Below, one piece after another: positions 1-6,555 of a stretch of 6,644 nt of DNA. The stretch spans positions 1 to 6,644 of the forward strand of contig CAKVNP010000123.1 in NCBI GenBank assembly GCA_934777095.1, written 5' to 3'. The DNA is from an uncultured Clostridium sp. GTDB taxonomy: Bacteria > Bacillota > Clostridia > Clostridiales > Clostridiaceae. How positions within the stretch are numbered: position 1 is the stretch's first letter; every line of letters begins with the position of its first letter. The translations under genes and the position numbers were made by a program. The notes under the pieces were generated by a model. It saw only the letters and a list, made by a program, of their open reading frames with translations. It made no database searches and was not told the origin of the DNA.

Positions 1-1481
1 CCGTGCTTATGAGCTCCATCGATAGTCATCTTTATTAATCTTAATACAGCTGGGTGCATTGGATTGTAAAGGTATGATACTTTTTCACTCATTCTATCAG
101 CAGCTAATGTGTATTGAATTAAATCGTTAGTTCCTATTGAGAAGAAATCAACGTGTTTAGCTAATTCATCAGCCATAACTGCAGCAGCAGGAATTTCTAC
201 CATGATACCCCATTGAGTAGTATTTGAAGTTTCATATCCTTCTGCATGTAATTCTGCTCTACATTCTTCAACGAATTCTTTAGCAGCTTGGAATTCTTCT
301 AATCCTGAGATCATTGGGAACATTACTGCTAATTTTCCGTATACAGAAGCTCTTAATAATGCTCTAATTTGAACTTTGAATATATCTTTTCTATCTAAGC
401 ATAATCTGATTGCTCTGTATCCTAAGAATGGATTCATTTCTTCTGGTAATGGTAAGTAAGGTAATACCTTATCTCCACCGATATCTAATGTTCTAATTAC
501 AACTTGTTTACCATTAGCTTTTTCTAATACAGTTTTGTAAGCATTGAATTGTTCTTCTTCAGTTGGAGCTGAATCTCTATCCATGTATAAGAATTCAGTT
601 CTGAAAAGACCAACACCGTCTCCACCGTTTGCTAAAACTTGATCTATATCTTCTGGCTTACCGATATTTCCACATACTTCTACTCTTTTTCCTGATTTAG
701 TAGTAGTTTTAACTTCGATAAGTTTCTTTAATTCTTCTTGTTCAGCTTTGAAAGCTTCCATTTTAGCTTTATATTCAGCTACAACTTCTTCACTTGGGTT
801 TATGATAGCAACACCTTCGATACCATCAACTATAACTAAATCACCATTGTTTACTGATGTAGTTATGTCACCTAAACCAACTACTGCTGGTATTTCTAAT
901 GTTCTAGCCATGATAGCTGAGTGAGAAGTTCTTCCACCAATGTTAGTTAAGAAACCAACAACTAATGATCTATCTAATTGAGCTGTATCTGATGGAGTTA
1001 AATCGTGTGCTACTACAACAGTGTTAGGTTCAGTTATAGCAAAATCACTTCCACCTTTTCCTGCTAAGTTAGAGATTATTCTCTTAGAAACGTCTTTAAC
1101 GTCAGCTGCTCTTTCTTTCATATATGCATCTTCCATAGATTCAAAAATCATAACGAAAGTATCTGTAACCATTTGTACAGCTTTCATAGCGTTAATGCTT
1201 TCATTCTCTATAGTATTTTCCATTTCTCCAGCAAATCCTGGATCGTCTAATAATTCTAAATGAGCACCAAATACTTCTGCTTCATGCTCTCCAATTTCAT
1301 TTAAAGTTTTAACTCTAATTGCTTCTAATTGAGCCTTTGAAGCTTCTAAAGCTTTCTTTAAAGTCTCTTTTTCAGCAGCTACATCTGCAACCTTTGCATC
1401 TGTAATAATAATTTCTTCATGTTCTTGTATGAACACTTTTCCTATTGCATAACCTTTTGAAGCAGCAATTCCTTTTTTCAT
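1..1481 (-). CDS. ptsI: PTS enzyme I (phosphoenolpyruvate-protein phosphotransferase), C-terminus cut by window edge
   Basis: Enzyme I is the cytoplasmic first enzyme of the sugar phosphotransferase system: it takes phosphate from PEP and passes it to HPr. 493 complete codons are visible, starting [15 protein letters not shown]. The N-terminal HPr-binding part is followed by the phosphohistidine domain with [12 protein letters not shown], whose active-site histidine is His187 (His189 in E. coli). The PEP-binding barrel follows, with [11 protein letters not shown] (Arg294) and [13 protein letters not shown] (Asn452). The frame is open to the left edge. About 80 residues of a normal ~575-residue enzyme are missing, including the catalytic GMCGE cysteine expected just beyond the edge. 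The ATG at 1481 is chosen because GGAGG lies 8 bases upstream (1490-1494) and the N-terminus matches the family. No ptsH is seen upstream. The truncation is a window effect, not a broken gene. Confidence 0.97.
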   Translation of the reverse strand, partial: MKKGIAASKGYAIGKVFIQEHEEIIITDAKVADVAAEKETLKKALEASKAQLEAIRVKTLNEIGEHEAEVFGAHLELLDDPGFAGEMENTIENESINAMKAVQMVTDTFVMIFESMEDAYMKERAADVKDVSKRIISNLAGKGGSDFAITEPNTVVVAHDLTPSDTAQLDRSLVVGFLTNIGGRTSHSAIMARTLEIPAVVGLGDITTSVNNGDLVIVDGIEGVAIINPSEEVVAEYKAKMEAFKAEQEELKKLIEVKTTTKSGKRVEVCGNIGKPEDIDQVLANGGDGVGLFRTEFLYMDRDSAPTEEEQFNAYKTVLEKANGKQVVIRTLDIGGDKVLPYLPLPEEMNPFLGYRAIRLCLDRKDIFKVQIRALLRASVYGKLAVMFPMISGLEEFQAAKEFVEECRAELHAEGYETSNTTQWGIMVEIPAAAVMADELAKHVDFFSIGTNDLIQYTLAADRMSEKVSYLYNPMHPAVLRLIKMTIDGAHKH

Positions 1482-1749
1482 CGTGACTTCCTCCCTATGT
1501 CTACTAATTTTTAATGTTTGGGTATACATTCATTAATAAGTCCATTTTAAACATTTACAACTGGCTTACTAAAATTAAAATATCTGAATATTCTAATTAT
1601 AGCATACTTTTTATAAAGATAAATTACATAAGTATAATTTTTTTAATTTTATCAAAAAATACAGTATTTTCCTTGCAAATAGTATTAAAATTTATTCCTT
1701 TTCTACATTTTTATTACTTTATCCCTTTTTACTGATTAGTATAAATAAA
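1482..1749. other. AT-rich gap between nrdB and ptsI
   Basis: This 268-base gap separates the end of nrdB from the start of ptsI, both on the minus strand. It holds the ptsI ribosome site (GGAGG complement at 1490-1494) and a probable ptsI promoter at 1596-1604. I found no convincing terminator for nrdAB. The best candidate is a six-pair, all-AT stem at 1656-1661/1665-1670 followed on the minus strand by only two further T's, which is weak. A small palindrome GAATATTC (1586-1593) falls at the predicted ptsI transcription start. No gene is supported here; the 73-codon plus-strand reading frame is AT-rich low-complexity sequence. Confidence 0.6.
1596..1604 (-). promoter_or_regulatory. Probable ptsI promoter, extended -10 type
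   Basis: Read on the minus strand, the sequence TGCTATAAT is a perfect -10 hexamer (1601-1596) with the TGn extension that characterises extended -10 promoters. The region where a -35 would sit (about 1619-1624) reads ATTTAT and is a poor match, which such promoters tolerate. Transcription would start near 1589, giving a leader of roughly 108 bases before the ptsI ATG. This is a pattern match in AT-rich DNA, where chance -10 boxes are common, so confidence is moderate. Confidence 0.5.
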
Positions 1750-2784
1750 TTATAAATCATCAACCAATACACTTGCTTTAGCATAAGCAGTTGATTTTGC
1801 TTCAAAGAAATCAGTTTTTACAGAGTTTGCATCAGCAAGTCTATCTACCCATGGAGCTGGATTTTCATCATATCCATCGAATAATTTATCCATGCCTATT
1901 TCTGCTAACCTTCTATTTCCTAAATATTTAATATAGCTTTCAATAAGATTTATATTTATCCCCTGGATATTGTCACCTATAACATATTTCCCCCAATTTA
2001 TTTCATGTTCAACACCAATTCGCATCATTTCTCTTAGTTCATCTTTAAATTCTTCAGTAAATATCTGCGGTTCTTCCTTTTGAAGTTCTCTAATAATACT
2101 TCTAAATAACCATAGGTGGGTATTTTCATCTCTATTAATATATCTTATCTCCTGGGCTGATCCCGGCATTTTTCCATTTCTCTCTAAATTATAGAAGAAC
2201 ATAAACCCTGAATAGAAATATATTCCTTCTAAAATATAGTTTGCCATTACCGTTTTAATTAGATTTTCTACTGTTGTTTCTTCAATAAATTTATTATATA
2301 AAGAACCAATGAATTTATTTCTTTCTAATAAAATGGCATCATCTTTCCATTGATAAAGTATTTCATTTCTTTTTTCTGGTGAGCAGATCGTATCCAGCAT
2401 ATAGCTATAGCTTTGTGAATGGACAGCTTCCTGGAATGCTTGTATTGTAAGGCATAAATTTATTTCACTAGCAGTAATGAAATTATTTATATTTCCTAAA
2501 TTCGCAGTTTGTATTGAATCAAGGAATATTAAAAATGATAAAATCTTATCATAAGCTGTTTTTTCCTCTTCTGTAAGCTTTCCATAGTCTTTTAAATCTT
2601 GTGCCAGATTTATTTCTTCTGGAATCCAGAAATTGTTCATAGCCTGTCTGTACCAGTCTGCTGCCCATCTATATTTCATATTATTAAAATCATTTAAATT
2701 TGTAGTATTACCATTAATTATTCTCTTTTTACTTACTTCTATATCTCCATTTTCATTAAATAACGATTTTTTACTTATTTCCAT
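1750..2784 (-). CDS. nrdB: Class I ribonucleoside-diphosphate reductase, beta (radical-bearing) subunit
   Basis: NrdB (R2) carries the dimetal centre and tyrosyl radical that drive reduction of ribonucleotides in the partner NrdA. The 344-residue protein is a ferritin-like helical bundle. All expected metal ligands can be read: Asp89 (FLDSIQ), Glu119 and His122 (QEAVHSQSY), Glu186 (LEGIYFY), and Glu220 and His223 (NRDENTH). The radical tyrosine is Tyr126, seven residues after Glu119, so this is not the Chlamydia-type (class Ic) variant with phenylalanine there. The C-terminal tail (TDFFEAKSTAYAKA, then VLVDDL) is of the kind that docks into the alpha subunit. There is no N-terminal ATP-cone; the core begins around residue 35. 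AGGGG at 2794-2798, nine bases upstream, supports the ATG at 2784. It lies 79 bases after nrdA on the same strand and is presumably co-transcribed. Whether the metal is iron or manganese cannot be read from sequence, and no nrdI is present in the window. Confidence 0.96.
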   Translation of the reverse strand: MEISKKSLFNENGDIEVSKKRIINGNTTNLNDFNNMKYRWAADWYRQAMNNFWIPEEINLAQDLKDYGKLTEEEKTAYDKILSFLIFLDSIQTANLGNINNFITASEINLCLTIQAFQEAVHSQSYSYMLDTICSPEKRNEILYQWKDDAILLERNKFIGSLYNKFIEETTVENLIKTVMANYILEGIYFYSGFMFFYNLERNGKMPGSAQEIRYINRDENTHLWLFRSIIRELQKEEPQIFTEEFKDELREMMRIGVEHEINWGKYVIGDNIQGININLIESYIKYLGNRRLAEIGMDKLFDGYDENPAPWVDRLADANSVKTDFFEAKSTAYAKASVLVDDL

Positions 2785-2816
2785 TACTACATGCCCCTAT
2801 CTATATATACTTTTAA

Positions 2817-2850
2817 GCTGTAGACAAAGCATCTTAGCCTTATCTACAGC
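2817..2850 (-). other. 14-bp hairpin in the nrdA-nrdB spacer
   Basis: In the nrdAB transcript this segment folds into a continuous 14-pair stem. The outer eight pairs are perfect (GCTGTAGA at 2817-2824 with TCTACAGC at 2843-2850). The inner six pairs include two G-U wobbles, and the loop is six bases (2831-2836). The stem starts 13 bases after the nrdA stop and ends 32 bases before the nrdB start, leaving the nrdB ribosome site free. It is not followed by a run of T's on the minus strand, so it does not look like an intrinsic terminator. Plausible roles are protecting the upstream nrdA message, acting as an RNase site, or tuning the NrdA:NrdB ratio; these are inferences. Confidence 0.65.
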
Positions 2851-2863
2851 ATTTATCATCTTT

Positions 2864-5086
2864 TTATGCAGAACAGCTTTCACATTCACCGACTGTTAAT
2901 GATTTAGATCTTACATAATATATTGATTTTACTCCATGTTTACATGCATCTATATATAAATTCATAATCTGTCTCATTGTAAAATCAGTTGTGATATATA
3001 AGTTAAATGACTGTCCCTGATCAATATGACGCTGTCTTATTCCATTAATCTTTACACAAAGGCTTTGATCTACATTATATGCTGAATTATAGAACCAGAA
3101 ATTTTCCCAGCTTAAATCTGGCGCAGTTTTTGGTACTATGCTGCCCTTCTTTTCTTCTAAGTAGAATCTAGACATTACTGGATCTACTCCTTCTGAAGTT
3201 CCAGCAATTGTGGCTGTAGAACCATTTGGCGCTACTGCTAACAGATAGCCATTTCTTAATCCATATTTTTTTACGTTCTCTTGTAGTATGTTCCAAGCGT
3301 CTGAATTATATCCTCTTAATTTAAAGTAATCTCCATTGTGCCAATCTGAACCTTCAAAACATGAATATGCGCCTTTTTCTTTAGCAATATTCATACTTGC
3401 TTTTATTGCATAATAATTTATTTTCTCATAAACAGTATCAGCAAATTCTAAATGTTCTTCACTGTTCCATTGTATTTTATTATTAGCCAGCATATGATGA
3501 TATCCACTAGTACCTAGTCCTATAGCTCTATATTTCTTATTTGTTATTTCTGCAAAAGGAACTGCATAATAGTTTAAGTCAATAACATTATCCATTGCCC
3601 TTATCTGCGTTTCAACAACATATTCCAGTTCTTCATCAGATGTAACATCAACTTTTCCTAAAACAATAGAAGAAAGATTACATACGACAAAATCTCCAGC
3701 CTTTGCTCTTCCAATTACTATCTTATCTCCATTTTCATCAATAACTTCAGTCTGCTGAATTTCTATCGCACTCATATTCTGCATTATTTCAGTACAAAGA
3801 TTTGATGAATATATTATTCCTTTATGTTTATTAGGATTCATTTTATTTACAGTATCTCTGTAAAAGGCAAATGGTGTTCCTGTTTCCGCTGCGCTTTTAA
3901 TAATTAATCTTACTATATCTTTTACTGACATAACTCTCTTATCAATTGCAGGATCATTTACACAATCATAATATCTTTTTTCCCATTCTTCGCCATAATA
4001 ATCTTCTAATGAATATCCCTTAACTTCTCTTATTTCATGCGGGCACATCATATACCAATTAGCATCAATATCATTTTCTGCAAGCTTCCAGAATAAATCT
4101 GGGTAACATATACCTGGGAAAATATCATGAGCTTTCTTTCTATCATCACCATTGTTAGTCTTTACTTGTAAAAATTCAGGAATATCCTTATGCCATGCAT
4201 CAACCCAAATAGCTACTGATCCATTTCTAACGCCTAACTGATCCACTGCTATTGCTGTATCATTAAACAGCTTAATCCATGGAATAATTCCCCCTGCTGC
4301 TCCTTTAAAGCCTCTTATAGAAGAACCTAATGCTCTTACTTTCCCTATATAGATTCCCATTCCTCCACCGAACTTTGATACTTCTGAGAAATTATCCAGT
4401 GATTTATATATCCCTTTTAAACTATCATTAACTGTATCTATAAAGCATGAGCTTAATTGATAAAATGGTTTTCTCGCATTAGACATTGTAGGTGTAGCCA
4501 TTGTAGCCTTTAATGAACTTAACACATCATAAAACTGCTTTGCCCATTTCACCCTATTCTCTTCTGGTTCTGGTATTGCTAAATGCATTGCTATTCCCAT
4601 AAACATTTGTTGTGGTAATTCTAAAATATTTCTATTGTAATCCTGAATAAGATATCTTTTTGCTAATAAATCTATCCCGCTATAGGTAAAAAGAAAATCT
4701 CTTTCTGGTTTTATTTCTTTTTCTAATTCATTAATTTGTTCTCTAGAATAGTTTTCTAAAATATATTTTCCATATAAGTTCTTATCTGTCATATCAGCTA
4801 TAAAGCCATAAAAATTATTATATGGTTTTTCATTATTATCTAATCCTCTATTTTTATTTATTTCTTTATACAGATTGAAAATATATAACTTAGAAGCTGC
4901 ATATTGCCATTTAGGCTCACTTTCACTAGTTAACTCCAAGGCTATCTGCATAATAGACTTTATTATTTCATTCTCAGTCATTGATGGTCTGATAATTGTA
5001 TTACATTTTTCCATTAGTTTTTCAGCTGAATATATTACATCAATATCCCTTATATCGCTGACAGCGAATCCACATATTTCTTTCAT
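2864..5086 (-). CDS. nrdA: Class I ribonucleoside-diphosphate reductase, alpha (catalytic) subunit
   Basis: NrdA (R1) reduces ribonucleoside diphosphates to deoxyribonucleotides using the radical generated by NrdB. From the ATG at 5086 it has 740 residues. The ten-stranded barrel shows the reducing pair Cys214 (YQLSSCFI) and Cys469 (FVVCNLSS), the catalytic SSNLCTE (Asn429, Cys431, Glu433), a glycine-rich FGGGMG near residue 240, and the phosphate-binding APNGSTATIAG near 620. The radical-transfer tyrosines are Tyr723 and Tyr724 (KSIYYVR), and the mobile C-terminal thiol pair is CESC (Cys735, Cys738). All catalytic residues are present. The N-terminus is unusual: only about 55 residues precede the conserved EPKWQYAA motif and no KRDG-type ATP-cone start is visible, so allosteric on/off control by dATP may be missing. 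The ATG is preferred over the GTG at 5098 because that GTG overlaps the ribosome site. Expression is probably controlled by NrdR through two boxes upstream. Confidence 0.96.
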   Translation of the reverse strand: MKEICGFAVSDIRDIDVIYSAEKLMEKCNTIIRPSMTENEIIKSIMQIALELTSESEPKWQYAASKLYIFNLYKEINKNRGLDNNEKPYNNFYGFIADMTDKNLYGKYILENYSREQINELEKEIKPERDFLFTYSGIDLLAKRYLIQDYNRNILELPQQMFMGIAMHLAIPEPEENRVKWAKQFYDVLSSLKATMATPTMSNARKPFYQLSSCFIDTVNDSLKGIYKSLDNFSEVSKFGGGMGIYIGKVRALGSSIRGFKGAAGGIIPWIKLFNDTAIAVDQLGVRNGSVAIWVDAWHKDIPEFLQVKTNNGDDRKKAHDIFPGICYPDLFWKLAENDIDANWYMMCPHEIREVKGYSLEDYYGEEWEKRYYDCVNDPAIDKRVMSVKDIVRLIIKSAAETGTPFAFYRDTVNKMNPNKHKGIIYSSNLCTEIMQNMSAIEIQQTEVIDENGDKIVIGRAKAGDFVVCNLSSIVLGKVDVTSDEELEYVVETQIRAMDNVIDLNYYAVPFAEITNKKYRAIGLGTSGYHHMLANNKIQWNSEEHLEFADTVYEKINYYAIKASMNIAKEKGAYSCFEGSDWHNGDYFKLRGYNSDAWNILQENVKKYGLRNGYLLAVAPNGSTATIAGTSEGVDPVMSRFYLEEKKGSIVPKTAPDLSWENFWFYNSAYNVDQSLCVKINGIRQRHIDQGQSFNLYITTDFTMRQIMNLYIDACKHGVKSIYYVRSKSLTVGECESCSA

Positions 5087-5089
5087 TTT

Positions 5090-5096
5090 CCCCTCC
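5090..5096 (-). promoter_or_regulatory. nrdA ribosome binding site, decides the start codon
   Basis: On the minus strand the sequence GGAGGGG sits directly before AAA and the ATG at 5086. The GGAGG core ends five bases from that ATG. A longer reading from GTG at 5098 would add four residues (MEGK), but its own codons form this Shine-Dalgarno sequence. It would also have only box B and the CTCTATTCC-complement region upstream, with no purine-rich site. The ATG is therefore the better start. Confidence 0.8.
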
Positions 5097-5097
5097 A

Positions 5098-5113
5098 CAA
5101 CAACATATAGTGC
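5098..5113. promoter_or_regulatory. NrdR box, promoter-distal copy
   Basis: The sequence CAACAACATATAGTGC has a ten-base core (CAACATATAG, 5101-5110) matching the NrdR-box core CwAtATaTwG at nine of ten positions. Its right flank TGC is close to the consensus TGT. It lies about 38-53 bases into the nrdAB leader, beside the ribosome site. Its centre is 42 bp from the centre of the other box, about four helical turns, so both would face the same side of the helix. NrdR is the zinc-finger/ATP-cone repressor of ribonucleotide reductase genes. It is a weaker match than its partner and is supported mainly by the pairing. Confidence 0.7.
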
Positions 5114-5139
5114 TTCACTCTATTCCATGCACTTTTTTT

Positions 5140-5155
5140 ACACAATATATTGTTA
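5140..5155. promoter_or_regulatory. NrdR box, promoter-proximal copy
   Basis: The sequence ACACAATATATTGTTA contains the perfect palindrome CAATATATTG (5143-5152) with the expected ACA left flank, matching the NrdR-box consensus acaCwAtATaTwGtgt at nearly every position. It covers about -5 to +11 relative to the predicted nrdAB transcription start and abuts the -10 hexamer. Protein bound here would block RNA polymerase. NrdR itself is not encoded in the window. Confidence 0.85.
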
Positions 5156-5156
5156 A

Positions 5157-5185
5157 ATTATAATGTGTAATACATACTTTGTAAA
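5157..5185 (-). promoter_or_regulatory. nrdAB promoter, housekeeping sigma type
   Basis: On the minus strand TTTACA (5185-5180) is followed by exactly 17 bases and then a perfect TATAAT (5162-5157). This is five of six and six of six matches with ideal spacing, the best promoter in the window. The start would fall near 5150, inside the proximal NrdR box, with a leader of about 64 bases to the nrdA ATG. Confidence 0.85.
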
Positions 5186-5397
5186 AATTCATTTTAGTTA
5201 TTAAATAAATAAAAATTAATCATTTCACTTTCTTTCTTCATTTTTCTTTAAATATCTATAATTCTTATTAATTAATAATTATTATCCATATAATTCTTTT
5301 TTTATTATTTCTAGCTAAAATCTTTTCATATTATATTTTTTTAATATATAATTTTATTATGTAAATTATTTTTTAACAATCTAAGGGGATTAATTTT
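5186..5397. other. AT-rich part of the divergent control region
   Basis: With the nrdAB control sites it makes up the 311 gene-free bases between the two divergent genes. Most of it (about 5187-5320) is AT-rich sequence with short A/T palindromes such as the run of TTAATTAATAATTA near 5268-5282, and I see no specific site there. The right end carries a probable promoter (5325-5352) and ribosome site (AAGGGG at 5383-5388) for the YitT-family gene. No second NrdR-like pair lies near that promoter. Confidence 0.5.
5325..5352 (+). promoter_or_regulatory. Probable promoter of the YitT-family gene
   Basis: TTCATA (5325-5330, four of six matches to TTGACA), a 16-base spacer, then a perfect TATAAT (5347-5352). 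The leader would be about 39 bases and ends in AAGGGG nine bases before the ATG. The surrounding DNA is so AT-rich that a chance match is possible. Confidence 0.45.
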
Positions 5398-6255
5398 ATG
5401 AAAGACTTACTTAAGAACAAAAATTTTATTATTGACGTTATTGTAATAATAATAGGTTGTTTTATTTCATCTATCAGCGTCAATTTATTCTTAACAAATG
5501 CTAAATTATTAAGTGGTGGTGTCACTGGTCTTGCGCTTATTGTTCAATATATCTCTGATATTCCATCTGGTATTACAATGTTTTTACTAAATATACCGCT
5601 TTTATTAATAAGCTTTAAATTCTTAAATAAGAGATTTACCATCTATACTACTATTGGTATGATGTCATTTTCAGCTGCTTTATTAATAACTAAGCCTTTA
5701 TCATCATTAATTCAATTAAATGATACTCTTCTTTACTGTATTTATGGTGGTGTCTTATCAGGAATAGGAAATGGACTTATTTTTTATAGAAATGGTTCTA
5801 CTGGTGGAATAGATATTATTACTATGATAATTAGAAAGAAATACTCTAATTTTGAAATAGGTAAGCTTAATTTTGCTTTTAACCTTATTATAGTTACTAT
5901 TGGTTCTTGTATATTTGGAATCCAGCAGGGTTTATATACGCTGATTTCACTTTTTATACAAGGTACTATTTTAGATAAAGTACTTAATGGATTTACTAGT
6001 AAAAAGCTTTTATTGATTCTTACAGAAAAAGAATCTGATATTATAAACTATGTATTAAAGGATATGCATCGTGGAATAACTTCTATTATGGCTGAAGGTG
6101 AATTTACCGGGGATAAGAAAAAGCTTCTTTATGTAGCAGTTACAACTTCACAAATGATCAGCCTTAAAAGAAAAATTTTAAAACTGGATCCAAAAGCCTT
6201 TATTACGATAATTGACGTTTCCGAAATAAACGGCAAAGGTTTTTATCAGATATAG
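5398..6255 (+). CDS. YitT-family membrane protein (DUF161 membrane domain plus C-terminal DUF2179 domain)
   Basis: A 285-residue integral membrane protein of the YitT/YpjC/YqfU group, which has many paralogues in Firmicutes and no settled transport substrate. Hydrophobic segments are seen at roughly residues 10-32, 42-52, 56-75, 82-98, 111-129, 158-175 and 178-195. Family motifs are LLSGGVTGLALI (37-48) and GNGLIFYRNGSTGGIDIITM (124-143), with conserved glycines in the membrane part. The soluble tail from about residue 203 is DUF2179-like, with RGITSIMAEGEFTGDKKKLL (225-244) and the late IIDVSEINGKGF. Length is typical and the gene looks intact. The start is supported by AAGGGG nine bases upstream. 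It is transcribed divergently from nrdA and probably alone, ending at the terminator at 6453-6477. A role in ion or small-molecule handling has been suggested for the family in general, but nothing here fixes it. Confidence 0.93.
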   Translation: MKDLLKNKNFIIDVIVIIIGCFISSISVNLFLTNAKLLSGGVTGLALIVQYISDIPSGITMFLLNIPLLLISFKFLNKRFTIYTTIGMMSFSAALLITKPLSSLIQLNDTLLYCIYGGVLSGIGNGLIFYRNGSTGGIDIITMIIRKKYSNFEIGKLNFAFNLIIVTIGSCIFGIQQGLYTLISLFIQGTILDKVLNGFTSKKLLLILTEKESDIINYVLKDMHRGITSIMAEGEFTGDKKKLLYVAVTTSQMISLKRKILKLDPKAFITIIDVSEINGKGFYQI

Positions 6256-6282
6256 GGACTCCGAAAACTGTTAATCTCATTA

Positions 6283-6393
6283 AGAATATTTATCCTCTGC
6301 TGAAGCTTGCATGGCTAAAAGTTATGAACTCACTTCGTTCAAACAGCATAACTTTCTTAACGCCACACAAGCTCCCTCAGAGAATAATATTCT
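6283..6393. repeat. 111-bp imperfect palindrome (structured element) after the YitT gene
   Basis: The two halves are near-complementary over their whole length. Paired blocks from outside in are 6283-6290 with 6386-6393 (8 bp), CTCTG 6295-6299 with 6378-6382 (5 bp), AGCTTG 6304-6309 with 6368-6373 (6 bp), TGGC 6312-6315 with 6362-6365 (4 bp) and AAAGTTATG 6318-6326 with 6347-6355 (9 bp). A 20-base apical loop remains at 6327-6346. Looser similarity may extend the arms outward to about 6271 and 6406. Within the apex TGAAC (6325-6329) can also pair with GTTCA (6337-6341), giving an alternative fold. It lies between the gene's stop and its terminator, so it would be in the 3' untranslated RNA. 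It has no T-tail and no open reading frame. It resembles a small dispersed palindromic repeat or MITE-like unit; no clear target duplication is visible. Confidence 0.75.
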
Positions 6394-6452
6394 AAAATTC
6401 AATTAAATGTTTTCTTCTTCTCTATATCTGATATTAGTATTATGTAAGGAAA

Positions 6453-6477
6453 AAACTCCTCAAGGAGTTTCTTTTTT
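6453..6477 (+). terminator. Intrinsic terminator of the YitT-family gene
   Basis: AAACTCC (6453-6459) and GGAGTTT (6464-6470) form a seven-pair stem with loop TCAA, followed by C and six T's. It sits about 200 bases after the stop codon, an unusually long 3' region that is filled by the palindromic element. The A-run before the stem also gives a T-run on the opposite strand, so it may work in both directions. Confidence 0.88.
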
Positions 6478-6482
6478 CATAT

Positions 6483-6513
6483 AAAAAAGCATTCCTCTAG
6501 CGAGGAATGCTTT
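6483..6513 (-). terminator. Intrinsic terminator of the convergent fumarase-type gene
   Basis: AAAGCATTCCTC (6486-6497) and GAGGAATGCTTT (6502-6513) form a perfect twelve-pair stem with a four-base loop. On the minus strand the stem runs into six T's (6488-6483), while the plus-strand tail is only TTTCCTT. It therefore fits the minus-strand gene ending at 6548, whose stop lies 35 bases upstream of the stem. Confidence 0.9.
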
Positions 6514-6518
6514 CCTTA

Positions 6519-6555
6519 ATTCATCATTCAACATTCATAACTCATCATTATTCAT
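6519..6555. repeat. Short ATTCAT / TCATCATT direct repeats
   Basis: ATTCAT occurs at 6519, 6533 and 6550, and TCATCATT at 6521 and 6542, giving a low-complexity tract between the terminator and the end of the minus-strand gene. It overlaps that gene's stop codon and last residues. It is probably slippage-derived filler; no function is evident. Confidence 0.5.

Noticed and set aside
1021..1263. Plus-strand reading frame of 80 codons
   Set aside because: It lies wholly antisense to ptsI, whose catalytic motifs are intact there, has no ribosome site, and its translation resembles no family I recognise.
1545..1560. cre-like sequence (complement TTGTAAATGTTTAAAA) upstream of ptsI
   Set aside because: It lacks the central CG and the conserved right half of the CcpA site; such partial matches are frequent in AT-rich DNA.
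1656..1670. Possible nrdAB terminator (AAAATA/TATTTT stem)
   Set aside because: Six A-T pairs with a three-base loop are too weak to call, and the T-run beyond it on the minus strand is short.
1514..1735. Plus-strand reading frame of 73 codons in the nrdB-ptsI gap
   Set aside because: Ile/Phe/Tyr-rich translation of AT-rich spacer, no ribosome site, and it overlaps the probable ptsI promoter region.
1750..2784. Class Ic (tyrosine-free) or metal-free NrdB variant
   Set aside because: All six metal ligands and the radical tyrosine (Tyr126) are present, so it is a standard tyrosyl-radical subunit by sequence.
2831..2870. Plus-strand terminator reading of the 2817-2850 hairpin with the later T-run at 2859-2865
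   Set aside because: The T-run starts about nine bases after the stem, and there is no plus-strand gene ending here.
2633..2899. Plus-strand reading frame of 88 codons
   Set aside because: Antisense to the start of nrdB and the end of nrdA; no ribosome site, and hydrophobic runs arise from the complementary codons.
4875..5156. Plus-strand reading frame of 93 codons
   Set aside because: Antisense to the nrdA N-terminus and running through the NrdR boxes and nrdA leader; it is a shadow of the real gene.
6519..6555. Small CRISPR-like array
   Set aside because: Units are six to eight bases with irregular spacing and no spacers of constant length; it is simple low-complexity repeat.
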